Shown here in pieces: positions 1 through 8,166 of a stretch of DNA of 41,955 nucleotides (positions are counted from its first letter, which is position 1; each line of letters starts with the position of its first letter). The translations under genes and the position numbers were made by a program. The notes under the pieces are model-generated. The model was not told the DNA's origin and searched no databases. It saw nothing but the letters and a program-made list of their open reading frames with translations. Origin of the DNA: Acidobacteriota bacterium. GTDB lineage: Bacteria > Acidobacteriota > Terriglobia > Acidiferrales > UBA7541. The stretch lies in contig JAFDVY010000021.1 of the NCBI GenBank assembly GCA_018268785.1, positions 1 through 41,955 on the forward strand, given 5' to 3'.

Positions 1-164
1 TAAAGGTGGTTAAAGTCCTTTGTTTTCTATCAAATCTGCATGTGTTGATTCTAAAAGGGGTTACGAGCGCAAAATTCGGCTAAAACACGGCAAAACGCGG
101 AGAATGACCGGAAGTGCTGATTCTGTATGAGTTAGAGGATCTTGTGGATTTTCCGGATTAGAAC

Positions 165-195
165 GAAAAAAGCGTCCGGCCCTTTGGCAGACGCT
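165..195 (-). terminator. Intrinsic terminator, minus strand
   Basis: Read on the minus strand, AGCGTC and GACGCT form a 6-bp stem (195-190 with 176-171). Inner GCC/GGC pairing is possible, and a run of T follows directly (the A-run at 165-171 on the plus strand). This is the classic rho-independent layout. No minus-strand gene ends here. The only obvious source of transcription is the minus-strand promoter about 35 bp upstream. Confidence 0.5.
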
Positions 196-206
196 CCCAT
201 GAGTGA

Positions 207-234
207 AGTGTAACACATGGTTACGTATTGTCAA
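207..234 (-). promoter_or_regulatory. Strong sigma70-like promoter reading left
   Basis: On the minus strand a perfect TTGACA (234-229) is followed after 16 bp by TACACT (212-207), with a TG-type extension before the -10. The expected start is near 200, only about 30 nt before the terminator hairpin. The product would be a very short RNA or the attenuated leader of a gene off the left edge. Confidence 0.5.
209..225. promoter_or_regulatory. Palindromic operator candidate TGTAAC-N5-GTTACG
   Basis: TGTAAC, 5 nt, GTTACG is an inverted repeat that overlaps the -10 and spacer of the minus-strand promoter, as a repressor site would. The same 6-5-6 arrangement, fully symmetric, recurs at 36930-36946. 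No regulator is assigned. Confidence 0.35.
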
Positions 235-315
235 TGGAAATGGTGAGAATAGCGGGCGAAAGCGCGGCCCCGCGTTGCCTGCCGGACCTGTAGCGGTCTT
301 GGCGGATTCTCCGGG

Positions 316-324
316 TGCTATCCT
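316..324 (+). promoter_or_regulatory. Possible extended -10 of the ABC-F gene
   Basis: TGC-TATCCT forms an extended -10 (TGn plus 4 of 6 consensus bases) about 37 bp before the ABC-F start codon. No good -35 lies at normal spacing, which extended -10 promoters can tolerate. Confidence 0.3.
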
Positions 325-360
325 AGAGAAGAGTCTAAAACTCCTGGAGAAAGCTCCGAC

Positions 361-2172
361 TTGCCGCCGCTTCTTAACGCCCACGCGCTGTCCAAAAAGT
401 TCGGAATCGCGCCGCTCTTCCAAGACATCTCCTTCAGCGTTTCCGATGGCGACCGTATAGGCCTCATCGGTCCCAACGGTTCCGGCAAATCCACACTGCT
501 CGAAATCCTCGCTGGCAATATCCGACCGGACGCTGGAGAAGTCGCGCTCCGCAAGCGAGCCCGCCTGGCAAAAGTCGCCCAGGTTTCCGAATTCGCGCCG
601 GGCGAAACCGTCCGCTCCGTTATCGAAAACTCAATGCGCGAAGCCAAAGTTCCAGAAGTTGAACACGCGTCTCGTTTCGCAGAAACCCTTGGCCGCACCG
701 GCTTCGCCGATCTCGACGCGTCTGCCGCGTCTCTTTCCGGCGGCTGGAAAAAACGCCTCGCGATCGCTGCTGCACTCGTCCAGGCGCCAGACCTTCTGCT
801 CCTGGACGAGCCCACGAACCATCTCGATCTCGCAGGAATCGAATGGCTCGAATCGATGTTGCAGGATGCGTCCTTCGCTGTCGTTGTCGTGAGCCACGAC
901 CGCTACTTTCTCGAAAATGTCGCGACGGTTATGGTTGAGCTGAGTCGCTCTTACGAAAACGGCTTCCTTCGCGTGGAAGGGAACTACAGCAAATTCCTCG
1001 AAGCCGAAGAAAACTACCTTCACGCACAGCAAAAACATCAGGAAGCCCTTGAAAATCGCGTTCACACTGAACTCGAATGGCTTCGCCGCGGCCCCAAGGC
1101 GCGAACCACAAAATCCAAAGCCCGCATAGACAAAGCCCACGAGCTGATCGGCGATCTCGCCGACATGAACGCGCGCACCCGCACCACCGCGACGAAAATC
1201 GATTTCACCGCCACCAATCGTCAGACGAAAAATCTTGTCTCTCTGGAAAATGTTAGCTACTCAGTTCCGGATCGCGCGCTTTTCTCGAAACTGAATTTTG
1301 ACATCACCAGCGGCATGCGCGTCGGCCTTGTCGGCCCAAACGGCAGCGGCAAAACCACGCTGCTAAAACTTCTCCGCGGCGATTTGCAGGCTGCGACTGG
1401 AAAAATAAAAAAAGCGGATCATCTCCGCGTCGTCTATTTTGATCAGAACCGCCAACTCGACCCGGAAATTCTCCTGAAGCGCGCGCTGGCGCCAGACAGC
1501 GACTCCGTCATCTATCAGGACCGGGTCATCCACGTTGCCGGCTGGGCCGCGCGCTTCCTCTTCACCGGCGAAGATCTCAATCGCCCCGTGGGCCGCCTCT
1601 CGGGAGGCGAACGTGCCAGAGTTTTGATCGCGCAATTGATGCTGCAGCCTGCCGACGTCTTGCTCCTCGACGAGCCGACCAACGACCTCGACATACCCAC
1701 GCTCGAAATTCTGGAAGAAAGCCTTCTGGAATTTCGCGGCGCGCTGGTGCTTGTCACGCACGATCGTTTCCTGCTCGATCGCGTCTCAACTCTCGTGCTT
1801 GGATTTGACGGCTTTGGCGGAGTCGAGCGCTTTGCCGACTATTCACAATGGGAATCCTGGCAGGAAGAAAACCAAGCCGCGCAAGCGCAGAAAAATACGC
1901 AAAAGGAAAAGCCGCGCGCAGCAACTCCTGCCGTCGCGCAACCTGCCAGAAAGCGTCTCACTTATAAGGAAGACCGCGAACTTTCCATGATGGAAGAAAC
2001 CATCGCAAACGCGGAAAAGCTGCTCCAGGAAAAGCTGGCTGCGCTGCATGATCCAGCAATTTCAGGCGACGCCGCAAAGCTCCACGTCGCCAGCGTGGAA
2101 CTGGAAACCGCCCAGAAATCCGTTGACGCTCTCTACGCCCGCTGGGCCGAGCTTGAAGAAAAACTTCAATAG
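361..2172 (+). CDS. uup: ABC-F family ATPase, Uup type
   Basis: A soluble duplicated ABC ATPase with no membrane segments. ABC-F proteins act on ribosomes or, for Uup, also in DNA repair and transposon-excision control. First domain: Walker A GPNGSGKST at residues 37-45, signature LSGGWKK near 124 and Walker B with LDEPTNHLD near 150. Second domain: GPNGSGKTT at 325-333, LSGGERAR near 413 and LDEPTNDLD near 440. The linker between domains is charged and helical. A C-terminal charged coiled coil (about 540-603) is the feature that favours Uup over EttA. The start is a TTG, chosen because no ATG lies before the first Walker motif; GGAGA sits 10 nt upstream. The 603-residue length fits the family. 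The ABC-F assignment is secure; the exact subfamily is inferred. Confidence 0.9.
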   Translation: MPPLLNAHALSKKFGIAPLFQDISFSVSDGDRIGLIGPNGSGKSTLLEILAGNIRPDAGEVALRKRARLAKVAQVSEFAPGETVRSVIENSMREAKVPEVEHASRFAETLGRTGFADLDASAASLSGGWKKRLAIAAALVQAPDLLLLDEPTNHLDLAGIEWLESMLQDASFAVVVVSHDRYFLENVATVMVELSRSYENGFLRVEGNYSKFLEAEENYLHAQQKHQEALENRVHTELEWLRRGPKARTTKSKARIDKAHELIGDLADMNARTRTTATKIDFTATNRQTKNLVSLENVSYSVPDRALFSKLNFDITSGMRVGLVGPNGSGKTTLLKLLRGDLQAATGKIKKADHLRVVYFDQNRQLDPEILLKRALAPDSDSVIYQDRVIHVAGWAARFLFTGEDLNRPVGRLSGGERARVLIAQLMLQPADVLLLDEPTNDLDIPTLEILEESLLEFRGALVLVTHDRFLLDRVSTLVLGFDGFGGVERFADYSQWESWQEENQAAQAQKNTQKEKPRAATPAVAQPARKRLTYKEDRELSMMEETIANAEKLLQEKLAALHDPAISGDAAKLHVASVELETAQKSVDALYARWAELEEKLQ

Positions 2173-2260
2173 AAATGCGGTAAAGCTCAAGCAGCCAAAG
2201 AAAATGGTGCACAAAGCATACAAGGACATTCTCCAGGGATAGTGAATCCAGCTTGCTGGG

Positions 2261-3424
2261 CTAAAGAGCCCGGCCCGCCGCCGCGCCCGATGCCCAAGCC
2301 CACTGAAAATTGAAACCGCCGAGATGACCGGTTACATCGACAACTTCGCCGATGAAAAATAATCCAGGCACATTGCGACATTCCATTGTCTTGCTGGAAA
2401 GTTCGTCAGTATCCACTCCACCTGCGGTGACTTCAGCTTTCTCGTAGCCTTCCGTGCCGGAGGGAATTACTTCCCACCGGTGGACGGATTTTTCAAATTC
2501 CAGGAGAGCTTCCTTTGTCCAATTCTTCGGCTGGTGCAACTCGATCCAGCGATCGGCAAATCTCTTCGGCAAGATTCCGAGGAACGCGTTCCTAAGAGCG
2601 GATTCACTCCGGGTTTTGGCTTCCATTACGGCCGGAATTACTTCTCGCCCGGGAGCAAGGTCGATGGAAACTGGCGTTTGAGGCTCCCAATACGATGAGG
2701 CTTGCAATATCGCGGGGCCGCTCAAGCCGCGATGGGTGATCAGCATCTTTTCGCGAAATGCCGTTCCACCAGCCTGAGCTACAACTTCCATGGAGACGCC
2801 GGAAAGCTCGCAATAACTGCGCTGGTCTTTTGCGTTGAGCGTCAGCGGAACCAGCGCGGGCCGCGTTTTCTGAATCTTCACGCCGAACTTCCGCGCCAGC
2901 TCGTATCCGAAAGAAGTAGCGCCAATCTTCGGAATCGAAAGGCCGCCGGTAGCGACAACGAGCGAAGGTGCGCGAAATTCTTCTGAACCGGTCTTGACGA
3001 AAAAGTCCGTCCCTTTGCCCACTTCCAGAACCTTCTGGTTCAAAAAAGTCTGCACCCCCGCCGCACGGCATTCTTCTTCCAGCAATTGCGTGATGTCGCT
3101 CGCCGCGCGATCGCAAAAAAGCTGGCCCAGCGTTTTCTCGTGGTAAGGAATCCGGTGCTTTTCAACGAGCGAAATGAAATCCTTTGGCGTGTACCGTGCC
3201 AGCGCGGATTTTACAAAATGGGGATTCGCGGAAATGAAATGTTCAGGCGTGCAATGAATATTGGTGAAGTTGCAGCGCCCGCCGCCGGAAATCAGAATCT
3301 TCTTACCAATTTTTTCCGCCCGTTCGAGCAAGGCCACGCGCCGCCCGCGTTTGCCCGCTTCGATGGCGCACATCAATCCGGCGGCTCCGGCGCCCAGTAT
3401 CAGCGCGTCAAATTGTCCAGCCAT
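2261..3424 (-). CDS. HI0933/YhiN-family FAD-dependent oxidoreductase
   Basis: A 387-residue flavoprotein. The N-terminus has the dinucleotide-binding GAGAAG loop at residues 11-16, followed by an acidic/basic ERAEKIGKK segment and the family hallmark SGGGRCNFTN near 46-55. The C-terminus carries the second FAD-contact stretch with FFIGEVVDVTG and GGFNFQWAWASG, also typical of HI0933-like proteins. The physiological substrate of this family is not established. It starts with ATG and is transcribed divergently from vapB with an 86-bp spacer. It converges on the ABC-F gene with 88 bp between them and no strong terminator. Length matches relatives. Confidence 0.9.
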   Translation of the reverse strand: MAGQFDALILGAGAAGLMCAIEAGKRGRRVALLERAEKIGKKILISGGGRCNFTNIHCTPEHFISANPHFVKSALARYTPKDFISLVEKHRIPYHEKTLGQLFCDRAASDITQLLEEECRAAGVQTFLNQKVLEVGKGTDFFVKTGSEEFRAPSLVVATGGLSIPKIGATSFGYELARKFGVKIQKTRPALVPLTLNAKDQRSYCELSGVSMEVVAQAGGTAFREKMLITHRGLSGPAILQASSYWEPQTPVSIDLAPGREVIPAVMEAKTRSESALRNAFLGILPKRFADRWIELHQPKNWTKEALLEFEKSVHRWEVIPSGTEGYEKAEVTAGGVDTDELSSKTMECRNVPGLFFIGEVVDVTGHLGGFNFQWAWASGAAAGRAL

Positions 3425-3470
3425 TGGTCAGCCGCGGCCTTTGATAAAGTCGCTCAATTTATCCTTTTCT

Positions 3471-3490
3471 TTACACAGCCCGATGTGTAA
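3471..3490. promoter_or_regulatory. Inverted repeat upstream of vapB (candidate operator)
   Basis: TTACAC, 8 nt, GTGTAA is a perfect 6-bp inverted repeat 20 bp before the vapB start. It lies in the shared region with the divergent flavoprotein gene. VapB-type antitoxins usually repress their own operon by binding such palindromes, so this is the best operator candidate. That role is inferred from position and symmetry. Confidence 0.4.
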
Positions 3491-3510
3491 GATGATGTAG
3501 GGCGAATACG

Positions 3511-3717
3511 ATGCCTACTAACCTTGCCATAGACGACCGCCTAATCGAACTAGCCAAAAAGCTTGGCCGCCACAAGTCCAAGAAGGATACCGTGAACGCG
3601 GCCCTCGACGAATATGTCCGCCGGCGAAAACAGGCCGCGTTGATTCCTCTGTTCGGCACGATTGACTATGATCCTGAATACAATTACAAACGCGAGCGCA
3701 AGAGAAAGCGGGCGTGA
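3511..3717 (+). CDS. vapB: VapB-like antitoxin
   Basis: A 68-residue protein whose first ~45 residues match the short ribbon-helix-helix VapB type seen with PIN toxins: a beta strand (TNLAID) followed by DRLIELAKKLGRHKSKKDTV and NAALDEYVRRRK. The C-terminal tail is acidic-aromatic, then basic, and probably wraps around the toxin. It overlaps the toxin gene by 4 bp (GTGA), so the two are translationally coupled. A palindrome 20 bp upstream is a likely autoregulatory site. The family assignment is from motif and context. Confidence 0.8.
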   Translation: MPTNLAIDDRLIELAKKLGRHKSKKDTVNAALDEYVRRRKQAALIPLFGTIDYDPEYNYKRERKRKRA

Positions 3718-4130
3718 ACGTCCTCGTTGATACGTCGGTTTGGTCCCTCGCACTCCGACGAACTCCAGGCCATCTGAGTTTCTTCGAGAAAGCTGCCGTT
3801 GCGGAACTCACCGAACTTATCAGAGAGGGGCGGGTAAGAATCATTGGAATAGTCCGCCAGGAACTTCTTTCCGGCATCAAAGATCCCGCCCAATTTGAAA
3901 AGCTCCGGGAAATCTTGCGGGCCTTTCCGGATGAACCCACGCAAACATCCGACTACGAAACGGCGTCTCTCGCAAGCAATAAGTGCCGTGGCAAAGGCAT
4001 CGCCGTATCGGCTTCGGACATGCTCATCTACGCCGTCGCGCAATTGCGAGGGTGGGCGATCTTTTCGACCGACGCCGACTTCAAGCGATTTTCCGCAGTT
4101 TTGGGAGCAAGGCTCCATTCGATTCGATAA
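3714..4130 (+). CDS. vapC: VapC-like PIN-domain ribonuclease toxin
   Basis: A 138-residue PIN domain protein. Expected metal-binding acidic residues are visible: D in LVDTSVW at the N-terminus, E in RQELLSG near 50, D in SASDMLIYAVA near 101 and D in FSTDADF near 120. VapC toxins cleave RNA, often initiator tRNA or 23S rRNA; the target here is unknown. The start is GTG, overlapping the antitoxin stop as GTGA. The module sits directly before trpA where trpB is commonly found, so it may have inserted into a trp operon or lie at its breakpoint. All catalytic residues are present, so the toxin looks intact. Confidence 0.85.
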   Translation: MNVLVDTSVWSLALRRTPGHLSFFEKAAVAELTELIREGRVRIIGIVRQELLSGIKDPAQFEKLREILRAFPDEPTQTSDYETASLASNKCRGKGIAVSASDMLIYAVAQLRGWAIFSTDADFKRFSAVLGARLHSIR

Positions 4131-4198
4131 GGCCAGTTCGGGCCCATATTGCGCGGCTGCGGAGAGGCGACCTTGGTGTTAACCTGTTTCATTCGAAT

Positions 4199-5056
4199 AT
4201 GAGTGTTGGGGCTGCCACTACGACGCGGATTTCCCGGCGATTTGCCGAGTTGCAGGCGCGCGGGGAGATGGGGATTATTCCTTACATTACCGCGGGAGAT
4301 CCTTCGCTCGATGCATCGTTGAAATTTGTGGAAGCGCTCGCCGAAGCAGGCGCGGACGTGATTGAGCTGGGCGTTCCATTCAGCGATCCGCTGGCGGACG
4401 GGCCGACGATCCAGCGCGCTTCGGAGCGTGCGCTAAAGGCGGGAACGACACTCGCGGGTGTTCTGGATCTGGTTCGCACGATTCGCAAATCAGATTCGGC
4501 CGCAACGGAAGTGCCGATCGTTCTGTTCAGTTATTACAATCCGATTTTTCAGATGGGGCTTGAGAGATTTGCGGTTGCGGCCAGCGAAGCGGGAGCGGAC
4601 GGGGTGCTGGCGACGGATTTGACGCCGGAAGAATCGGTCGAGTACCGAAAGATTTTGCATGCGCACAATCTCGATACGATTTTTCTTGGTGCACCAACTT
4701 CGACGGACGAGCGGCTGGCGCAAATCTCGGCGGCCTCTTCGGGATTTTTGTATTTGATCTCGCGGACCGGAGTTACCGGAGCGAAAGATTCTCTGCCGGA
4801 TGATTTGCCGGCCCTGCTGCGACGGGCACGCGTCGCGACACGACTTCCTATTGCAGTTGGGTTTGGAATTTCGCAGCCGGGGCATGTTTCAGTTCTGGGC
4901 GGGCTTGCGGACGCGGCCGTGATTGGGTCGTCGCTTGTTTCTGAAATTGAAAAAGCCACTTCGATCGAAGCGGGTGCAGCGGCGCTTGGAGCGCGGATTC
5001 GTTTGCTGAAACAAGCGGGGAAGGCTGGATTGTCAAAGAGGGAAGCTGCGCCATGA
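4199..5056 (+). CDS. trpA: Tryptophan synthase alpha subunit
   Basis: TrpA cleaves indole-3-glycerol phosphate to indole and glyceraldehyde 3-phosphate and channels indole to TrpB. The 285-residue TIM barrel has the two catalytic acids 11 residues apart, E56 in VIELGVPFSDP and D67 in PLADGP, matching E49/D60 of the E. coli enzyme. The phosphate loop near GISQPGH and GSSLV is also present. The ATG at 4199 gives the normal family length; the reading frame is open further upstream, but that extension overlaps vapC. There is no clear ribosome-binding site. The stop overlaps the next start as ATGA. No trpB is present anywhere in the window, so TrpB must be encoded elsewhere. Confidence 0.92.
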   Translation: MSVGAATTTRISRRFAELQARGEMGIIPYITAGDPSLDASLKFVEALAEAGADVIELGVPFSDPLADGPTIQRASERALKAGTTLAGVLDLVRTIRKSDSAATEVPIVLFSYYNPIFQMGLERFAVAASEAGADGVLATDLTPEESVEYRKILHAHNLDTIFLGAPTSTDERLAQISAASSGFLYLISRTGVTGAKDSLPDDLPALLRRARVATRLPIAVGFGISQPGHVSVLGGLADAAVIGSSLVSEIEKATSIEAGAAALGARIRLLKQAGKAGLSKREAAP

Positions 5057-5346
5057 ATTTGAGCGATTGGCGCCGCCGCATCGATGAACTGGACCGCAAG
5101 CTGGTGGAGCTGCTGAACGAGCGTTCGCAGTGCGCACTGGAAGTGGGGAAGCTGAAACAGAAGGCGCATCTGCCGTTATACCAGCCGGATCGCGAGAAAG
5201 AGGTTTTGGAAAACGCAGAGAAAAATAATCAGGGCCCGCTTTCGGATGCGGCGATTAGGCGGCTATTCGAACGGATCATTGACGAGGCACGGGCGGCGGA
5301 ACGCCTGGCGATGCATCCGGATGGGGAGAAAGAAAAGAATTCGTAG
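5053..5346 (+). CDS. Chorismate mutase, AroQ class
   Basis: A 97-residue all-helical AroQ-type chorismate mutase, which converts chorismate to prephenate for Phe/Tyr synthesis. The first helix has the typical RRRIDELDRKLVELLNERS pattern, with the arginine that binds the substrate carboxylate. The VGKLKQ lysine and the RERE-like region before the last helix (RRLFERIIDEARAAE) also fit. It is a stand-alone domain, not fused to prephenate dehydratase or DAHP synthase. The start overlaps the trpA stop by 4 bp (ATGA), so it is coupled to trpA. It precedes the DAHP synthase gene by 51 bp. Confidence 0.88.
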   Translation: MNLSDWRRRIDELDRKLVELLNERSQCALEVGKLKQKAHLPLYQPDREKEVLENAEKNNQGPLSDAAIRRLFERIIDEARAAERLAMHPDGEKEKNS

Positions 5347-5397
5347 AGCTGGATTGGTGCGAACAGGTTTTGATGGTCGAGGAGAACTGAGCTATTC

Positions 5398-6417
5398 ATG
5401 GTTATCGTGATGCAAGAGGGCGCAACGGACGCCCAGATTCAGAATGTAATTGACCGGCTGATTGCGAGCGGGTTTGACGTGCATCGTTCCACGGGCGCGT
5501 CGCATACGGTGCTGGGCGCGGTGGGTGTGCACCGGGATTTTGATCACCGCGATTTTGAGTTGCTGGAAGGCGTGCGCGAGGTGATGCGCATCACGCAGCC
5601 GTTCAAACTGGCGAGCCGGCAGTTCAAACCGGAAGGCACCATTGTTGATTTGGGGCGCGGCGTGAAAATTGGCGGCCCAGATGTAGTGGTCGCTGCCGGG
5701 CCATGTTCGGTGGAATCGCGAGAGCAAATGCTGGCGATTGCGGAATCGGTGGCGAAAGCGGGAGCGAAGATTTTGCGCGGCGGCGCGTTCAAGCCGCGAA
5801 CTTCGCCGTATGCCTTTCAGGGACTTGGCGAAAAAGGCTTGCAGATGATGCGCGAAGCCGCGGACAAGTTTGGATTGTTTACGGTCAGCGAAGTGATGGA
5901 CCCATCGCAGGTGGAAATGATGGGGAACTACGTGGACATTTACCAGGTGGGCGCGCGAAACATGCAAAATTATCATTTGCTGCGCGCGCTGGGCGAAGTG
6001 CGCAAGCCGGTGCTGCTGAAGCGAGGACTTTCCGCGACAATGGAAGAGCTGCTGCTTTCCGCGGAATACATTTTAAGCGGCGGGAACTACAACGTGATCT
6101 TGTGCGAGCGCGGAATTCGTACGTTTGAGACTTACACACGAAATACGTTCGATATTGCGGCGATCCCCGTCATCAAGAAGCTGTCGCACTTGCCGATGTG
6201 GGGCGACCCTTCGCACGGTACGGGACGCCGCGACAAGGTGCCGCCGATGGCGCGCGCCGCTGTCGCCGCCGGGGCGGACGGATTGTTGATCGAAGTTCAC
6301 AACGATCCCGAGCATGCGCTTTCCGACGGAGCACAATCGCTGGAGCCGGAAGGGTTCACGCAACTGATGGCGGAACTGCGCATCATTGCACCAGCCATTG
6401 GCCGCCGCATGGCTTAG
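5398..6417 (+). CDS. aroF: 3-deoxy-7-phosphoheptulonate (DAHP) synthase, type I-beta
   Basis: The first enzyme of the shikimate pathway, condensing phosphoenolpyruvate with erythrose 4-phosphate. The 339-residue protein has an N-terminal ferredoxin-like regulatory domain (about 1-70, beginning [14 protein letters not shown]) followed by the TIM barrel. Family motifs include [41 protein letters not shown] and the metal-site stretch [12 protein letters not shown]. The N-terminal extension is the known target of feedback inhibition by Tyr/Phe in this subclass. GAGGAG lies about 13 nt before the ATG. Together with the neighbours it supplies chorismate to the Phe/Tyr and Trp branches. Confidence 0.93.
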   Translation: MVIVMQEGATDAQIQNVIDRLIASGFDVHRSTGASHTVLGAVGVHRDFDHRDFELLEGVREVMRITQPFKLASRQFKPEGTIVDLGRGVKIGGPDVVVAAGPCSVESREQMLAIAESVAKAGAKILRGGAFKPRTSPYAFQGLGEKGLQMMREAADKFGLFTVSEVMDPSQVEMMGNYVDIYQVGARNMQNYHLLRALGEVRKPVLLKRGLSATMEELLLSAEYILSGGNYNVILCERGIRTFETYTRNTFDIAAIPVIKKLSHLPMWGDPSHGTGRRDKVPPMARAAVAAGADGLLIEVHNDPEHALSDGAQSLEPEGFTQLMAELRIIAPAIGRRMA

Positions 6418-6457
6418 CTTTCAACTCTGCACCGTTGTCTGTAAACTTCCTTACTTC

Positions 6458-7363
6458 ATGCCGCCCCATTTGATTCAGCGCGTGACGATTCTCGGAACCG
6501 GCCTGATTGGCGGGTCATTTGCGCTTGCGTTGCGGAAATACACGACGGACATTCGGATTGCGGGATGGGACCGGGCGGAAGCGCTGCGCGAGGCGCGGTC
6601 GCTGCAGATTATTGACGATACGCATCATGGCGATCTGGCTCCCGCCTTGCGTGGCGCGGACTTGATTTACATTGCGCTGCCGATTGGAGCAACGCTCGAT
6701 TTGCTGCCAGAAATCGCGCGGCATGCGCCCGGGCATGCACTGGTGACGGACGCATGCAGCACGAAATTTCGAATCGCGCAGGCCGCCGCGGAGAATTTTT
6801 CGGGCGGGCCAATTTTTCTTGGCGGACATCCGATGGCGGGGAAGGAAGTTTCGGGAGCGGCGAATGCGGATGCAGACCTTTTTCGAGGTAATCCGTACGC
6901 GTTAATCACGGACGAAGAGAAAAATTCCGCTTCCGCCGCGGAACCGGAATCGCCGGATGCGCCGCGCGATCCGCGGATTTCGGCGTTTGTGAAAATTCTG
7001 GAAAAGATTGGGGCGAGGCCGTTCTGGCTCGGGGCGGAGCAGCACGACAATGCCGTTGCGCTGGCTTCGCATTTGCCGCAGCTTGCGGCGGTGGCTCTTG
7101 GGTCTTTTCTCTACGATCGTCTCGATGAAAACGGATTGCCGATTACGCTCGCGGGGCCGGGATTGCGCGATTCGCTGCGGCTGGCGGGAAGTTCGTATTC
7201 GACGTGGCGCGACATTGTCTTGACCAATCGCGAGATGATCGCGGAAACGCTGGATCAATTTGCACGGCGGCTGGACGATTTGCGCGACCGGCTGGGTTCG
7301 CGGGAACTGGAAGCGGATTTCGATTCGGCGAATGAGCTGTACAAGCTGTTGCGAGGGTTGTGA
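6458..7363 (+). CDS. tyrA: Prephenate/arogenate dehydrogenase
   Basis: An NAD(P)-dependent oxidative decarboxylase of prephenate on the tyrosine branch. The 301-residue protein opens with the Rossmann motif GTGLIGGS at residues 13-20. It carries the TyrA landmarks TDACSTK, GGHPMAGKE and the helical dimerisation half with ALASHLPQL and FRD-like ALRDSLRLAGSS. No ACT domain follows. The ATG at 6458 was chosen because the next upstream start adds 24 hydrophobic residues overlapping aroF. A TAAACT hexamer lies 10 nt before this ATG and no Shine-Dalgarno is visible, so the message may be near-leaderless. It is the last gene of the aromatic cluster. Confidence 0.9.
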   Translation: MPPHLIQRVTILGTGLIGGSFALALRKYTTDIRIAGWDRAEALREARSLQIIDDTHHGDLAPALRGADLIYIALPIGATLDLLPEIARHAPGHALVTDACSTKFRIAQAAAENFSGGPIFLGGHPMAGKEVSGAANADADLFRGNPYALITDEEKNSASAAEPESPDAPRDPRISAFVKILEKIGARPFWLGAEQHDNAVALASHLPQLAAVALGSFLYDRLDENGLPITLAGPGLRDSLRLAGSSYSTWRDIVLTNREMIAETLDQFARRLDDLRDRLGSRELEADFDSANELYKLLRGL

Positions 7364-7425
7364 CGCCGCAGTTTTTGCCGATCGTTTAATGGTCTTTGGT
7401 GCTGTTATACGGCCATCTCCCCCTG

Positions 7426-7438
7426 TAAACTCTAGTTC
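7426..7438 (+). promoter_or_regulatory. -10-like TAAACT seven nt before scoA (leaderless candidate)
   Basis: TAAACT at 7426-7431 is followed by 7 nt and then the scoA ATG, with no Shine-Dalgarno between. A TAnnnT box at this distance would place the transcription start on the start codon, the usual layout of leaderless messages. The same TGTAAACT octamer precedes tyrA. Confidence 0.35.
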
Positions 7439-8131
7439 ATGGATAAGCGGATTTCATCGGCGGATGAAGCGATTGCCGGGCTTAAGGACGGGATGACCGT
7501 TTTGATGGGCGGGTTCGGGCTTTGCGGGATTCCGGAAAATTTGATTGCGGCGGTGCAGAGGAAGGGCACGAAGGATTTGACGATTGTGTCGAACAACGCC
7601 GGCGTGGATGGATTTGGAATCGGCGTGCTACTGGAAAAGCGGCAAGTGAAGAAGATGGTTTCGACGTACGTTGGAGAGAACAAACTTTTCGAGCAGTTGG
7701 TGACGAGCGGCGAATTGGAATTGGAGTTGAATCCGCAGGGGACGTTCGCGGAGCGGATTCGCGCGGGCGGTGCGGGGATTCCCGGGTTTTATACGCCGAC
7801 GGGTTTTGGAACGATGGTGGCCGAGGGAAAAGAGACGCGGGAGTTTGATGGACGGCAATATGTGCTGGAACGCGGGATACGCGGCGATTTTGCGTTTATC
7901 AAGGCGTGGAAGGGCGATCGCTGGGGAAATCTGATTTACCGGAAGACGGCGCGAAATTTTAATCCGATGATGGCGACCGCGGCGGATTATGTGATTGCGG
8001 AAGTGGAAGAGTTGGTGGAGTTGGGCGAATTAGATCCGGCGAATGTGCATACCCCTGGGATTTATGTGAATGCGATTTTCGCAGGGACGCATGAGAAGCG
8101 GATTGAGCGAAGAACGACCAGGAAAACTTGA
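7439..8131 (+). CDS. scoA: 3-oxoacid CoA-transferase subunit A
   Basis: The alpha subunit of a succinyl-CoA:acetoacetate-type CoA transferase, which activates 3-oxoacids in ketone-body or short-chain acid use. At 230 residues it has family length. It starts with the CoA-binding region containing [16 protein letters not shown], followed by LTIVSNNAG and the Gly-rich [12 protein letters not shown]. The conserved C-terminal tail ends [11 protein letters not shown]. The partner subunit normally follows immediately. Here two membrane-protein genes and a partial copy of the scoB start separate them by 916 bp. Confidence 0.92.
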   Translation: MDKRISSADEAIAGLKDGMTVLMGGFGLCGIPENLIAAVQRKGTKDLTIVSNNAGVDGFGIGVLLEKRQVKKMVSTYVGENKLFEQLVTSGELELELNPQGTFAERIRAGGAGIPGFYTPTGFGTMVAEGKETREFDGRQYVLERGIRGDFAFIKAWKGDRWGNLIYRKTARNFNPMMATAADYVIAEVEELVELGELDPANVHTPGIYVNAIFAGTHEKRIERRTTRKT

Positions 8132-8166
8132 TATATCGGACTAGGATGTATAGTTAGGTGACAAGA

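Larger units (their letters stand above)
1..360. other. Left intergenic region without a convincing gene
   Basis: No credible coding region was found. The two short ORFs crossing it run into the ABC-F gene in other frames and have no recognisable features. The stretch does hold a strong minus-strand promoter, a palindrome over that promoter, a hairpin followed by a T-run (read on the minus strand), and a possible extended -10 for the ABC-F gene. Each is listed separately. Confidence 0.6.

Noticed and set aside
61..423. 120-codon minus-strand ORF at the left end
   Set aside because: Runs through the terminator and promoter elements and into the ABC-F gene; composition not protein-like.
203..460. 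85-codon plus-strand ORF before the ABC-F gene
   Set aside because: Overlaps the promoter region and the ABC-F start in another frame; no features.
2241..2262. CCAG-CTTG-CTGG hairpin between the ABC-F and flavoprotein genes as a terminator
   Set aside because: Only a 4-bp stem and no T-run on either strand.
3983..4198. N-terminal extension of trpA upstream of 4199
   Set aside because: Arg/His-rich, overlaps vapC in another frame, and would make TrpA 72 residues too long.
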